Below, piece by piece: positions 21,938-33,931 of a DNA stretch of 64,000 nt. Both the position numbers and the translations under genes were made by a program. Source of the stretch: Hysterium pulicare CBS 123377 (lineage: Eukaryota; Ascomycota; Dothideomycetes; Hysteriales; Hysteriaceae); contig AJFK01000217.1 in assembly GCA_000467715.1 (NCBI GenBank), positions 1 through 64,000 on the forward strand, in the 5' to 3' direction. The notes under the pieces are model-generated. The model saw only the letters and a program-made list of their open reading frames with translations, ran no database searches and was not told the DNA's origin. Positions within the stretch are counted from its first letter, which is position 1, and each line of letters starts with the position of its first letter.

Positions 21938-23928
21938 ATGTCTGCTAGTCATATTGCTGGTAATCGCAACTCCACCCCGGAGGCATCGAGCTCCCTCCGC
22001 CCGCCCTCCTCGCGCACCATCGGCGCCGGTCACCATCTTCGATCTTCGGCTGACATGGGTGGCTTCTCTTCTTCGCCTTTGGTCAACCGTGGAATCCGTC
22101 CTTCTTCTGAAGTGTACTTCAATCGTGCGAATACAACTTCGGGAAATCCAGATGAGATGGAGCGAGCGGCTCAACAGTGGATCGCCGACATCGATCAATA
22201 CGAGGCTACCTTGGAAGAGATGGCGGCCGCAACCCTTGACCAAGACTTCAAAGACGAACTGAGTGCCATCGAGCAATGGTTCCGTGTTCTGAGCGAAGCC
22301 GAGAGGACCGCTGCTCTCTACGCGCTGCTTCAGCAAACTACCCAGGTTCAGATCAGATTCTTCATTCAGGTCCTGCAACAGATGGCCAAGAGCCACCCCA
22401 TGTCGTCGGTCCTTTCGCCAGCCAACTTCGGCGAGAGAGGTTCGTTTGCGCCTTGCCGCTCTGCCCACCTTCCGCAACAGTCAATCTAACTAAAATCTCT
22501 CAGATCCCATGACCCAGAAGCTGAACGATGCGATGAGTAAGTTGAATGTTGAAAGTTCACGCAACTCACTCGGCTTCACACGCCCTCCACCGTCGCCTGG
22601 AGCAAAGCGCAATTCTGGCCTAGATCCCACCACTATCAATCAGATGTTCCCCGACGCAGCCGCTGCTATTGCCAAGCAAAAGGCGGAATTTACCGAGACC
22701 ACTGGAATGCCACCTAGCTCCAACCGCAACAGCACTGTTGGTGACCGCAAGTCTTTGGCCGCACCCACCATATCCGCACCGGAAGAAGGCAGGAAGGAGA
22801 ATGGCCCGCAGCCTCCATCGTCGCCATGGGGTCCAAATTCCGATGGCCAACAGAACGCGGCTCGCCCGAAGTCATCTTCTGGTCTGCACCAACCCATGGG
22901 ACAATTCACTCAGCCTCCTCCATCTGCTGGGCTTCGATCTCCGCGCCTCCCCCTCTCTGGAGACGGTAACGTGCAGAGTACGACTCTCAACGCGTCAGAT
23001 CAGAACCAGGGGAATATGCCAATGCTGTCTCCGTATGCTCCTGGCGGAAGCTGGGCATCTCAGCTGAGCACCCCTATGGTCTCCAACTTCTCGAACCAAC
23101 AAAGTCAGCGTGAAGCAGAAATGGTGGCCAATGCCACTGCTATGAAATTGGCCGCTCTCTCCACTGTGAACAACCGCATTCAATTGGATGATGTTCGCAA
23201 ATATCGTCGCGCTCGTTCCACAGAAGGCCAGGGATCCGCCAATAACATTCCCATGTCTCCCGGCCTGAATGTAGCTGGAATGCCTAACGCTAATTTCGTC
23301 ATGACCAACGAGATGGGCCAGCTCTTGACTCCTCAACAGGCCGCGGCTCTCCAAGCCCAACAGCTTGCTGCACTCAACGGCCGCCGTTCTCGTCCAAATT
23401 CTCCAGGCCTCGCTATGCAACACGGCATGGGCGCTGGGATGAACTTCACTTCACCCCAAAACAACGGTTTCCTGTCCGCCTACGATGGATCCTCCCCACT
23501 CGTTAATAACGGTTTGGCTGGTATCAACCTTAGCCAGTTCGGTATCGGTCTTGGCGCCGGTCACCACGGCGAAGGCTACATCTCCGATCATTCGGAGATC
23601 AATCGTGGTAGATCTCCACGTGGACGACGAGGAAGCTCGAAGCCACCTGAGGACCCCACTGATCCCACCCTACTCCAAGACATCCCTAGCTGGCTTAGGA
23701 GTCTCAGACTGCACAAATATACTGATAACCTCAAAGACCTGAAATGGAATGAACTGGTCGAATTGGATGACGAAGCCTTGGACAAGCGTGGCGTTAATGC
23801 ATTGGGCGCTCGTAGAAAGATGCTCAAGGTGAGATGATCTGTTCACTCAGATCTATACTAGCTGCTGACAAATACTGCAGGTTTTCGAACAAGTCAAGGA
23901 GGCCAGAGCAGATGGCAAACTTAGATGA
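21938..23928 (+). CDS. VTS1: SAM-domain RNA-binding protein Vts1
   Basis: Exons 21938-22439, 22504-23828 and 23881-23928 give 624 aa; the last exon is 48 nt. Vts1/Smaug binds hairpin Smaug-recognition elements in mRNAs and recruits deadenylases. The N-terminal conserved domain (about 65-165) includes [20 protein letters not shown] and [20 protein letters not shown] long Ser/Pro/Asn-rich linker follows, with a central conserved patch [20 protein letters not shown]. The C-terminal SAM domain (about 555-624, [17 protein letters not shown] to [23 protein letters not shown]) carries the RNA-loop-binding basic residues. Introns are 64 and 52 nt. Identification is firm. Confidence 0.95.
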
Positions 23929-25054
23929 GCTCGTCATCACAGACCCTCTGATCCCACATGGATGACAGGATACGTGTCACGCGGACACAAACATAATTGA
24001 TGTATGCTGGCAAGTTGTCGTTATAGTACGCAACCCAGCACTCCAGGCGAGTTTATCTTCCCAGTCCAATGTCCAGGTATGTCGAATATGTCAAATGTGG
24101 CGTTTATGTTTCATTTGCATCAAGGCTTCCTTGGATGAAGGATGGATTGCATAGGAGGAACTCCACATATACGGAAATGATCTGGGAATTTCTTGTTTTC
24201 ATGTTCTGCTGCATTCCAGGTAGCTTAAGGTCGTACCGTGGCCTTCTAATAACGAGATTTACAATTTGTTTGTTCATTCATCTTCCATGAGAAGCGTGTT
24301 CCAACGTCTGGAAGATAACAAGCCGTTCACTTTTACTTCGAATCGAACGAGTTTGAAAACTAGGTGCGTGTCCCTAACTCATCTGACGATTTTCACTAAC
24401 CGGTTCTAGGACGCATGTTTGTGAACCCTGCGGCAAACGTGGATGGCCATTTCATGGATCGTATTCTACGCTGGAGACCTAAGTCGAGAAGGGTAAATTT
24501 CGTGCACACGTGATGCTTAACAACTTGGTCTATTTGAAGCTACTTCCAACCCGACTTCGTCTTTCACCGTGCCGGCGAGGTAAAGATGCAGGCAACACCA
24601 TCCCAACCGTACATGAGTATCTTTCTTATGCAAGAAAAAGTATAGCCTATACACTTGCATTTACAAATAAACATTAGGTTGACAATATACAACATTCACC
24701 GGCCTCAGAGGGTGATTCGCGTAGAATCGCATCGCTCCCACGTGCAGAGACAAAGCGATTGGTGAAAGAACACTCTTGCTTGTTCTATTGTCCATCTGCC
24801 TTTCAATACCGAAAATCTCATTGTTCGCTATTGTGCCGGCTTTATTCACATTGTCTAACCACAATAATGGAAGACAAAGACGCTATTTCACGGCTCTATA
24901 GAACTTATTTAAAGCAATATCCACTCCTCCCTATTATCTACCACGTTTTCGAGAAACTTCTCGATACAAAGTTACACGCAATCTCCCTTTTCTAATCTTT
25001 ATCTACTGCCGGACAGTAATACGCATATCATAACGCATCTGCATCATTTCAGCA
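23929..25054. other. intergenic
   Basis: 1.1 kb between VTS1 and the GH16 gene. Short ORFs (24069-24290 +, 24661-24864 -) show no protein-like features. No repeat recognised. Confidence 0.5.
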
Positions 25055-26119
25055 ATGGTACGATCAACCTTCCTCTCGGTGTTGAGCACGCTCGCCCTCG
25101 CTAGCTCGACCGCAGCGCACTACACACTTGTCGATGATTACTCCTATCAGAACTTCTTTCCGAGCTTCAACTTCTTCAATGAAACGGATCCTACGTCTGG
25201 CTTCGTTCAATACCAGACTTTGGAGCAGGCGGTCAACAACCAATACATTGGATACCTAAATGAGTCCATTTATCTTGGTGTTGACTACCAGAACAAGACG
25301 CCAAGCGGTAGACCATCCGTACGGGTTGAGTCTCAAAAGACATACAACCAAGGCCTTCTCATTGCCGATATCTATCACATGCCTGATTCCACGCCGAGCG
25401 TGTGGCCCGCCTTTTGGCTCTACGCTGATCCTTGGCCATCGAAAGGCGAGATCGACATCATTGAAGGCGTAAATTCTTATCGCACCAACACCCTCACCCT
25501 ACACACCAACGCCGGTTGCGAGGTCGACTCAGACCCAGGTGGTGAGCGCATGGCAAACGGACAACTTGGACAAGCAGCATTTAGTGGTAACATGACTACT
25601 AGCAACTGCGATATCAACGCATCCAACCAGCCCAAGAATGCCGGCTGCTCAGTCAAGGCGCCAGCTTCCACCTCAAAAGGCTATCTCCCGACCTACGGTA
25701 CCGACTTCAATCAAGCCGGCGGAGGTGTCTACGCCATGGAATGGACCACAACGTCCATCAGCATTTGGTTCTTCCCACGCAATAGCTCTATTCCCGACAT
25801 CAAATCTCCCGATCCAAGCACATGGGATACCCCGCTGGCCAAGTTCGCCGGCAAGGGTTGTGACTTCCAGCAAAAGTTCAAGGACCTTAAGATCGTCATT
25901 AATACCAGCTTCTGCGGTCAATGGGCCGGCAAGGAGTGGGATCAGGATGGCGAGGCCAAGAAGACTGGTGTTGCGAAGTGTGAGGATTATGTTCGCGATC
26001 ACCCAGAAGCGTTCTCTGAGACCTACTGGGAGATCGCTAGCTTGCGGTGGTTTGAGGATAAGGATGGCAAGTCGAAGCGTGCTCAAGTGCATGAGCCTGG
26101 TCGGCCTTATTCTTGGTAG
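25055..26119 (+). CDS. secreted GH16 endo-beta-1,3(4)-glucanase
   Basis: A single exon of 354 aa. A clear signal peptide (about 1-21, STFLSVLSTLALASSTAA) precedes HYTLVDDYS. Fold and activity are those of family GH16: WPAFWLYADPWPSKGEIDIIEGVN contains the catalytic nucleophile and acid/base in E-x-D-x-x-E (about 132-137). Several cysteines suggest disulfides, and N-glycosylation sites (NKT, NMTT, NSS) are present. Such enzymes cut mixed-linkage or beta-1,3-glucans of plant or fungal walls. No GPI signal or binding module at the C-terminus, so it is probably released. Confidence 0.93.
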   Translation: MVRSTFLSVLSTLALASSTAAHYTLVDDYSYQNFFPSFNFFNETDPTSGFVQYQTLEQAVNNQYIGYLNESIYLGVDYQNKTPSGRPSVRVESQKTYNQGLLIADIYHMPDSTPSVWPAFWLYADPWPSKGEIDIIEGVNSYRTNTLTLHTNAGCEVDSDPGGERMANGQLGQAAFSGNMTTSNCDINASNQPKNAGCSVKAPASTSKGYLPTYGTDFNQAGGGVYAMEWTTTSISIWFFPRNSSIPDIKSPDPSTWDTPLAKFAGKGCDFQQKFKDLKIVINTSFCGQWAGKEWDQDGEAKKTGVAKCEDYVRDHPEAFSETYWEIASLRWFEDKDGKSKRAQVHEPGRPYSW

Positions 26120-27345
26120 AAGCACCAGCATGCTTTTCAGCATTTAGCGCACCTTTATATTGATGACCCTTCTTGTACCCCTTCTTCTCTCTTAGCATAT
26201 TTGTATATTCGCCCACGCATCTAGAAGCGTTGGCATAGAGCGTCAGATTTATAGATCAGGGACGCAGTCGTATTTCTCGATAGACCTCAATTCAGAATTT
26301 GCATAAAATAACACACTAGCTCTCATGGAACAGTTGATCGTGAAACGCTTCTTCGTAATATCTAACAGTAAGGATAGGCTTCTCGAGTACCAGTTCTGAT
26401 CTTTTTAGGTTAGCTTCAAATGCTTAAATAGAGCTTCTCCCCCGACGTTCCCATCATCATTCATCCTACAACAATATCGAGACTTTCCAGCGTTGGTGTT
26501 CTCCTTCATCTTTCTTGCTTATGTATACTATTTTTCTCCTAATGGCCTGGTTCCGCATAGCTCGCGTAGCAATTCTGCTGCACTTTCGTGACAAATCCAC
26601 ATCCTGGTTCAATCTCAGTCCCATAGCCTTTCCCAGGCAAAATCGCTGCTTGCCCCAGGAACGAGCCACAGATAAGAAATCGCTAGGATACTCGAGATGA
26701 AAGCGCTTTCGATTAAAGCTTGTTCATCCTTGGCTCTCATGATCTCCACTCCCTCGGGAAGCAGGCCATGCGGCGAGTGCATAGGGAGATCTGCATTCAC
26801 TACTACGTTCTTATTCCGGCTAAGTCTCATCATGCCTATTCCACTGTCCGGATCTTCTTCTTTGCCTTTGATTTGGTTTGAAAGCACTCTGCGCGAATCT
26901 GGGTAATAATTGTTCCTCAGTCTAAAGACCGAATCTTCATTATCGTCTTTCATTGCCCAAAAGGTTGTTCGCAAAGAGCCATGTACCACATGCATCCTCG
27001 CTCAAACCGAAATGAAACAGGTAAACTTCTGGCAACAGAACAGAAGAGCTTGTATTATAGTTTGCGCGAACCTATCGCACGGCGGATATTCTCTTTCTTA
27101 TCTCCAACGTGAAAACTCCCTTGGATATCCGTTTCAGGTTGCGTTTTCAACTGGTCGCATAGATATGCTCTGTACTCGTAATTCGCTGTTATCAGCTCGG
27201 ATTCTATGGAGAAATTGGCACTGCAGACTTCTTTTGAAACCCAAAGTGTCAAGCTGATCTTTCGCTCTCCTTTTATTATCTACATTCGTGAGACCAAGTT
27301 GTCTTGCTCCGTCAAGACCTTTCATGATCCAAACTAACAACAGTA
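26120..27345. other. intergenic with a doubtful small ORF
   Basis: 1.2 kb. It holds the doubtful 126-codon ORF listed separately and GH16 3' sequence. Nothing else recognised. Confidence 0.4.
26615..26995 (-). CDS. doubtful ORF, 126 aa
   Basis: The ORF has a more protein-like composition than other intergenic ORFs: a charged N-terminal two thirds and a hydrophobic segment (FISSILAISYLWLV) near the C-terminus. A further open stretch upstream on the same strand (27055-27252) could be a first exon, but I could not find a clean splice join. I recognise no family. It may be a species-specific gene, a decayed gene or chance. Confidence 0.2.
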   Translation of the reverse strand: MHVVHGSLRTTFWAMKDDNEDSVFRLRNNYYPDSRRVLSNQIKGKEEDPDSGIGMMRLSRNKNVVVNADLPMHSPHGLLPEGVEIMRAKDEQALIESAFISSILAISYLWLVPGASSDFAWERLWD

Positions 27346-29571
27346 ATGGCACAATCAAGTACTGTCTCTCTTGACAGAGAAGGTGCTCAACCGACCGAGA
27401 AAATCGAAACCATCTCGAAATTCTCTGGTCCAACGGCAAAGAAATTGCACGATCCAAAGTAAGTTCTGTACAGCCCAGATCTTCCTGTACTGGATCTGAT
27501 ACATCTCAGCGTAACATTCGAGGAATATGTCTACTATGCCCAAATCGAACGAGAACTCGAGAAGTCGCTCCCAGATGCCCCTAAGTCTACAAGTTCCTTG
27601 AGTTCGGTCTTCAAGAAGAAGCAAAATGGCGTAGACGCGCCTAACACAGGAGCTTCGAACGGAGAAGACCAGACGACTCTCACCAAGAAAGACACTGAAC
27701 CAAGCTCACTGGCGGGGAGTTCCAGCAGTACTCTTGTCACTGCCGAGGAATGGCATCAAGCAAGTAGATCGCTGCGGAGTGCTACGTGGGGAGCAGTTTT
27801 CTATTTGATTACAACGGATGTGCTTGGACCTTTCTCTGTACCGTATGTATTTACTCCCAATCTTGCTCAAGCAAATACGCTGATGAAATACGATAGATGG
27901 GCGCTCTCTCAAATGGGATATGGGCCTGGTGTCGCTTTGTATACTGTTTTTGGAGCCTTAGCAGGATAGTAAGTCTTAATCTCCCAACTCTCAATGGAAG
28001 GGTAAGACTGGAAGGATGAATAAGAAATCAAGGTCCACGGTGGGTGTCATTATTCGTCGTACTGTGAGCTCCTTTAGCAGTACAAGCCTAGAGGGATTCT
28101 ATCTCACGCAATGGTCTCCAACTAACCTTAAGGATGACAACTTGCTTTCATGCACTTCCCAGAGTCTGAATCGGCTTTGAATGCTGGTAGCAAAGAAAGT
28201 GATAGGCGAAGATCCACTCTCGGAAACGACGACGACGAATCATGACACCCCGTGTGGTCTTTCACTCTGCCTTGAAATCCATCTAAAGCTTTCACAATCT
28301 GGACAGGGACTGTTACTTACACTTTCTTTAGCACCGGCTGGCAGATCTGGCAGATGTTTCTGCGTCTCGATTCCTCAACATATCCAATGAAAACTTACGG
28401 CGACATCGCATTCCGCATCTACGGTCCCATCGCCCGCCACGTCGTCAACAGCCTTCAATCAATCCAACTTCTATTCAACGTCGGTGTTGTCATCATAGCA
28501 AGCGGTCAAGCTATGTACCAAATCAACAGCAACATCTGCTACGTCGTGTGCTGTATCATGTGGACTATAATTGGCATGTTCCTTGGTCAAGTCCGAACCC
28601 TTCAGCGGTTTGGATGGCTGGCTAATTTCGCCATCTGGCTCAACGTCGCTGTCATGATCCTGACTATGGTTATCGTAACTCGCAATCCACCCAACTATGT
28701 CGCTTCCGAAGCCTCCAACAACCGCGGCGCAGACTTCGGTCCCATCGCAACCTATGCCGGCGCACCGCCCTACAGCGAAGGCTTTCAAACAGGCATAACG
28801 GGTCTCATGCAAGCGGTATATTCATACGGCGGCGCAATGCTCTTCTGCGAGTTTCTTTCCGAGATGCGCCGCCCATACGACTTCTGGAAAGCATTGGTGA
28901 TGGCCGAATCCTTCATTTTCGCCATCTACCTCTTCTTCGGCATCTACGTGTATTCCTTCCACGGCGAATTCGTCATAAACCCCGCTCCTCAAGGCCTCAC
29001 TCCTTACAGCGCGCTCGTAGCCGGAAACGTCATTAATCTTGTCAGCGGTCTGATCGCTGCCGCCTTATACGGCAACATCGGCATAAAAGTCATCTACGAG
29101 AACATCTTCAGGGAACTTTTCAATTTCCCGCCACTTGATCGGAAAACCGGAAAACTCATCTGGGTGGGTCTAGTTCCAATATATTGGACCCTAGCCTTCC
29201 TCATCGCAGCCAGCATCCCAAATTTCAGCATTCTCTCCTCACTTGTTGCTGCGGTTTGCATCCTGCAATTCACATACACCTTCCCTCCTCTCCTGAAACT
29301 AGGCGCCGATATTCAGTTTGCCGCTATCCAAGATGGCGAGGGGTTTGATCCAGCCTCTGGTAGGACGGTGAGGTTGGATGAGGGCTGGAAGAGATGGATC
29401 AGGGGCGCGAGGAAGAATTTGATGGTTAATAGCTGGAATGCGGTGTTCTTTTTGGGTGCGCTTGTCACGGCGGCGCTGGGTGTTTATAGTAGTGTTGAGG
29501 GATTGGTAACTGCGTTTAAGGCAGGTAGAAGTACGAGTTTTAGTTGTAAGGGGCCTTTGGGACCGGGATGA
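27346..29571 (+). CDS. amino-acid permease, AAAP family (Mtr-like)
   Basis: Exons 27346-27458, 27510-27968 and 28332-29571 give 603 aa. Roughly 110 cytosolic N-terminal residues, rich in Ser, Lys and Gln, precede about eleven hydrophobic segments. Conserved family features include TWGAVFYLITTDVLGPFSVPY (TM1), GPIARHVVNSLQSIQLLFNVGV, YSYGGAMLFCEFLSEMRRPYDFWKAL (the usual FCEF..EMR..DFWK motif of the N. crassa Mtr group) and the IYENIFRELF loop. It should import neutral or aromatic amino acids with protons across the plasma membrane; the exact substrate is not readable. Intron 2 (363 nt) contains MITE copy 2. There is no upstream intron-free start candidate. Confidence 0.92.
28041..28251. mobile_element. 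MITE-like element, copy 2
   Basis: About 210 bp inside intron 2 (27969-28331) of the amino-acid permease. Its ends are inverted repeats: GGGTGTCATTATTCGTCG at the left and CGACGAATCATGACACCCC at the right. The interior matches copy 1 best around 28131-28180. Orientation is the same as in copy 1 relative to the host gene. No ORF of transposase type. Confidence 0.8.
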
Positions 29572-30514
29572 TGGAGAGAAGTTGTTCAGGTTTTGTTGCG
29601 GTGATATTTGGATGGGGGCGCTGATGATTGCTGGTTGCTTTTTTCATCATTTTTATGTGGTGTGGTATTTCCGTCTGCTGAATCCTAACTTAATGATTTA
29701 CGGTAAAATCTCTTTGTCTAAGAAAGTGCCGATGCTCCTTTATACAATAATCCGTATAGCATGCGCTATTTCTTCGAGAAAGTTTAGTTAGTACACCCGG
29801 GAAGCCACAACCGCATGGTAGTACCCATCCGTGCTACCTACAGTGTAGGGTCCTTCTAAATGTTGGATTCTAACTATACATTTTATATATCATAATATGG
29901 TGGTTATGAGATCCACGCAAGCGATTAATGAAAAGAAGGTGGCAGGCACAGACCTATTCTCTGAAAACGACGAATTATGACACCCCCTGTGTCTTTTGCC
30001 CCTGTGACTTTGTATAGCAAGGCGCCTGGTTATGTTTTGCAATCAAGAGAATCTCCCGGCAAGCTATGGATGTGCAATTAGGTAGCAATCTAGGTCTAGC
30101 TGGAACTTCATTGTTGAAAACATATACTACATGATATACTTAGAGATCATCCCTTCAAAATATATGATGCAAGAAATGCCTGGGCTTGACAATCTTTTGC
30201 ATGCCTCGATATCAGGTAATTCTAGCCCAGAAAAGTGCGACCCTCGAGTAGAGTTTGAAGGTTGAAAGTAATGAAGATTGACGAGTTAGCTTGACTACAC
30301 TAAATAGGATATGATGACAGCTACATGGAGGTCTAAAGACTTTTACCTTCCAAAACCTATTAAACGCCGCAACCGCTGTCCAACTCTTCCCTAATGATAC
30401 AAATAGAAACTGACCTTGTGGGAAAATGCATACAAACTTTCCACTAATACAAGACCTGCCAATCGGGGGCAAACGCCATTAGACTCCTGCATTTGCTGGT
30501 ACTGAGATTTCGTG
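29572..30514. other. intergenic with MITE fragment
   Basis: 0.94 kb between the permease and RBD2 (convergent). Apart from the MITE fragment near 29925-29987 nothing is recognised. Confidence 0.5.
29925..29987. mobile_element. MITE-like element, copy 3 (right part)
   Basis: About 63 bp matching the right third of copies 1 and 2, ending CGAATTATGACACCCC, the same terminal repeat. I could not find a matching left end within about 200 bp upstream, so it is either truncated or its left half has diverged. Confidence 0.55.
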
Positions 30515-31558
30515 CTATGGGCCCAGGCGAATCGCCGGCTCGGGACTTCTTGGAATTGAGTTCGTTGTCGTCGGTAACACACCATATCGGCCATATGTCT
30601 TCTGGTCCACGGAGACGTAATGAGGTAACCGGCCAAGCAGGTTGAGCTTGCCTTCTATCCATCTTAGAATCTTCTCGGGTGGAACGAGAAATCTTATGTA
30701 GCCTAGTCCCCCTACATGGATATGTCAGCACCGAACCTATGTTGGCGGGTGGGGTTGTGTTTACAAAGATATCCGATCCCGGCGCCGCAGAGATGACCAA
30801 TTATACTAGTGTTTGGAACAAGGAAGAAGATGACGAGAACCAAAAAGAGAGGAGTTGTCCAGGTAGGGATCTTGTACGGGCCGATACTTGGTATATGTTA
30901 GTACGTTGGAGTTCGAAAGAGGGCTGGATCCATACTTGAAGCTCGGGTTCGTCTTGCTCGTCTTTATGGCTTCGGCGCAGAGCAGTAGAAAGACCCATAT
31001 ACTTGCACCCATAACTGCCGTGTTACCTTTGAACAGAACTCGCTCTAGCAATACATATATACCACCAGGCAGAGTGCCGAAAGCTAATACAGTTGTTAGA
31101 TCGGAACTTCGGAAGGTTGCAGTTGTATAGCTTACGTCCGGTGAACAGTAAAAGTGTTACGAGGGTTCCAAACTCGGCTTCGAACCGCTCAAGTAAAGGT
31201 GTCAACGCCAGAACGTTGCAGAGAAGGTGGAAGAATCCGAGGTGTATTAGGGGGAATGTGTTCAGACGGTACACTGCGGGAAGAGGTAATGGTCAGCGCA
31301 TAGCTCTTAGCATCCACAGACTTGATTCACAGACGACGTGAAGAGTTTGGATGGCAAGAAAAGGACTCGGAACAACATACTTGTTCCCAAATTCACCTTC
31401 TCCGGTACAAGAGCGCCCCATTCCCGCAGCCCGTTGAAGGGTATGGTAGCTCCCCATAGCGCAAGTATGGCGAAGATCAAAACACGAGTGCACAACGGCA
31501 GGCGGAAGACATAAGAGCGTATCCGTCCGGGATTAAACTGCACGAAACTTAGGGCCAT
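30515..31558 (-). CDS. RBD2: rhomboid intramembrane protease Rbd2
   Basis: Five exons (31558-31381, 31273-31136, 31083-30936, 30886-30765, 30711-30515) give 260 aa. Rbd2 is a Golgi rhomboid; in some yeasts and moulds it cleaves the SREBP precursor during sterol or oxygen signalling. Hydrophobic helices run through residues 1-200. The catalytic pair is Ser133 (in AVMGASIW, replacing the GxSG of bacterial rhomboids) and His186 (IIGHLCGAGIG). NTFPLIHLGFFHLLCNVLAL carries the conserved His/Asn residues of TM2. The C-terminus ends in LPHYVSVDQKTYGRYGVLPT. It shares a 160-bp divergent promoter with GAA1. Confidence 0.92.
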
Positions 31559-31718
31559 GATGAGTGACAGCGAGGAAACGTGGTGGAAAGACGATGGCGC
31601 GCGACACCCATCGCGAAATAATCTGGGGTCGGAATTTAGGAGCACCATCACCGACTGCAACCAAGCCACAGGGAAGCCACACCCTTTGACCTCAACCATG
31701 CATTGAAGCACCAAAAGC

Positions 31719-33726
31719 ATGGCTTTGATATGTGAGTATTGCCCTGTGCCTACATGCGAAGTCAATTCACTAGAACTTCTATCAGCAACGCTCCTGGCTC
31801 TACGCCGGGACCCCCGAATCCTCAAAGCACCCCCCTACCTTTCCGCAATATGTATTCTCGTCGGGGTGGTATGGCTACTGGTCCTGCCATTGAACGAGTA
31901 TTCGCGGAACACATACGTTTCAGAGAATGCGCTCCTGCCTGGACAGGTGCATACATACTTCACCGGCAGTGAGCATAATATATTCAGGGCGTACAGGCAG
32001 GAAGTAGCAGCATTGGCGGACAAGTCTCATGAAGAGTATGGAATTCTGTTTTACCTAGACGAGGGCGTATAGAGGCTTACAACAACGCGCAGGAAGATTC
32101 AGAGGCTTGGAGACATTCTGAAGTCATCTGGCCTCAAGGTTGCAACCCAGAAGTACGAATATACCGCGTCTGGACGAACGATATCTGGCCAAAATGTATA
32201 CGCGATACTCCAGGGCCCACGCGCAGATGCTACAGAGGCAGTAGTCTTAATAGGAGCTTGGACGAACATGGATGGAGTAGTGAATTATAGCGGAGTGGCT
32301 CTTGTCTTGACTCTAGCTCGGTACTTCAAGAGATGGTCATTGTGGTCCAAAGACATCATATTCTTAATAGCTGGAGATAGCACTGCCGGTCCGCAGGCTT
32401 GGGTGGATGCTTACCACGACTCCCACTCCCCGGCGTCAATCGAGCCCTTGTCCATTAAAAGTGGCGCCCTTCAAGGAGCCGTGGCTGTAGATTACCCAGC
32501 AGGTCCTTGGGGTCACAGATTCGACAAGCTGCACATAGTCTACGATGGGATCAACGGCCAGCTGCCAAATCTAGATCTTTTCAACACAGCCGTGTCAATT
32601 GCAAGTGGTCAGATGGGCATTGGTTGCACTCTCCAGCGCATGTGGAAGCATGACGATTCCTACGAGGAGAGGCTGCAAACTATGTTAAGAGGCATGATCA
32701 GTCAAGGCTTGGGTCATGCATCTGGCCCACACAGCAGCTTCATACCCTACCACGTCGACGCAATCACCCTCCAGACTGTGGGAGACGGCTGGCATGATGA
32801 AATGTCTCTCGGAAGAACCGTGGAGAGCCTCTTCCGGAGCTTAAATAACCTCCTCGAGCACCTCCACCAAAGTTTCTTCTTCTATCTTCTCATGCAGGCG
32901 AACCGTTTCGTCAGCATTGGCACATATCTTCCTAGCGCTATGCTTATTGCAGTCAATTTCACTATCACGTCAATAGCTTTATGGGTTCAAAGCGGCCGCG
33001 CAAAGCCTCAACCCTCTCCGGTGTCTACAGATGTCAAGTCTACAGATAAGACGGATATGACAGTAGTCAAACAGGATGGCATGATCGCCCTTGTCCCCAC
33101 CGCCACCCTTACAATTGTCGAACGCAACCTCTTCCTCCCGCTCACCTTCGTCTGCAGCGCACATTTTCTCGGTCTGCTACCCCTTTACCTGTTCAACAAT
33201 ACGCCTGAAAGTGTAAGCCAACTTCAATCTTCTCGAATAAAACAAACCACTGACTGTCCCACAGATGCTCAACATCGTATTCTATACCACAGCGCTTCTA
33301 AGTGTATTTCTACCTATCCTAACAGCCTTCGTCCTCTCCCGTTTCAATCGTCCCACAACCCAAGAAACAACCCTCATCCAATGTCTCTCCCTCCTCCTTC
33401 TCGGCATGTTCCTCTCCGCTCTGGCAACCCTCAATTTCTCTCTTTCTTTTCTGATTGGTATTCTGGCTGCCCCGTTGACTTTCGTCCGACCACTGAAACG
33501 GAAGCCGCTTGCCGTCGTCCTTAGTATCTTCTTAAGTTTCTTGAACCCCCTGGTCGTTATTGGGGCTGCGACAAGGTATTGGGGAAAAGATGTTGTCGAG
33601 GTACTGGTACAGGCTGCCGAGGGATGGCATATTTGGGGATTATGGACTCAGGTTGTTGTTTGGTTGGTTTGGTGGCCGGCTTGGTTTGCTGGGGCAGTTG
33701 TGGTGGGTGGGTCATTGTTTGCATAA
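31719..33726 (+). CDS. GAA1: GPI transamidase subunit Gaa1
   Basis: Exons 31719-31731 (13 nt, MALI plus one base), 31786-32035, 32093-33212 and 33265-33726 give 614 aa. Gaa1 is the ER-membrane subunit of the GPI transamidase that forms the bond between protein and GPI anchor. The tiny first exon restores the family start (MALISTLLALRRDPRIL); TM1 follows at about 20-40 and LPLNEYSRNTYVSENALLPGQVHTYF is diagnostic. The luminal M28-like domain includes LIGAWTNMDGVVNYSG and DYPAGPWGHRFDKLHIVYDGINGQLPNLD. Several TM helices close the protein. The second join reads SHEEKIQRLGDIL. Confidence 0.93.
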
Positions 33727-33931
33727 GCGATTGAAGGGATGCACTATAAATTAAATAAAAAGCCGTAAATAGTCTCATGAGACTGCTCTAGGAATGCTAA
33801 TATTATCACTGGTCTATTTGTGACTGGTTTGTTGTCTAGCCTGCTCGAATGCGAGCGACCAACGTCGAAAGTATGATTATACAGATTTGTCTAACCTGCA
33901 GTTCTCTCATGGAACCGAATTCATGATGCGC

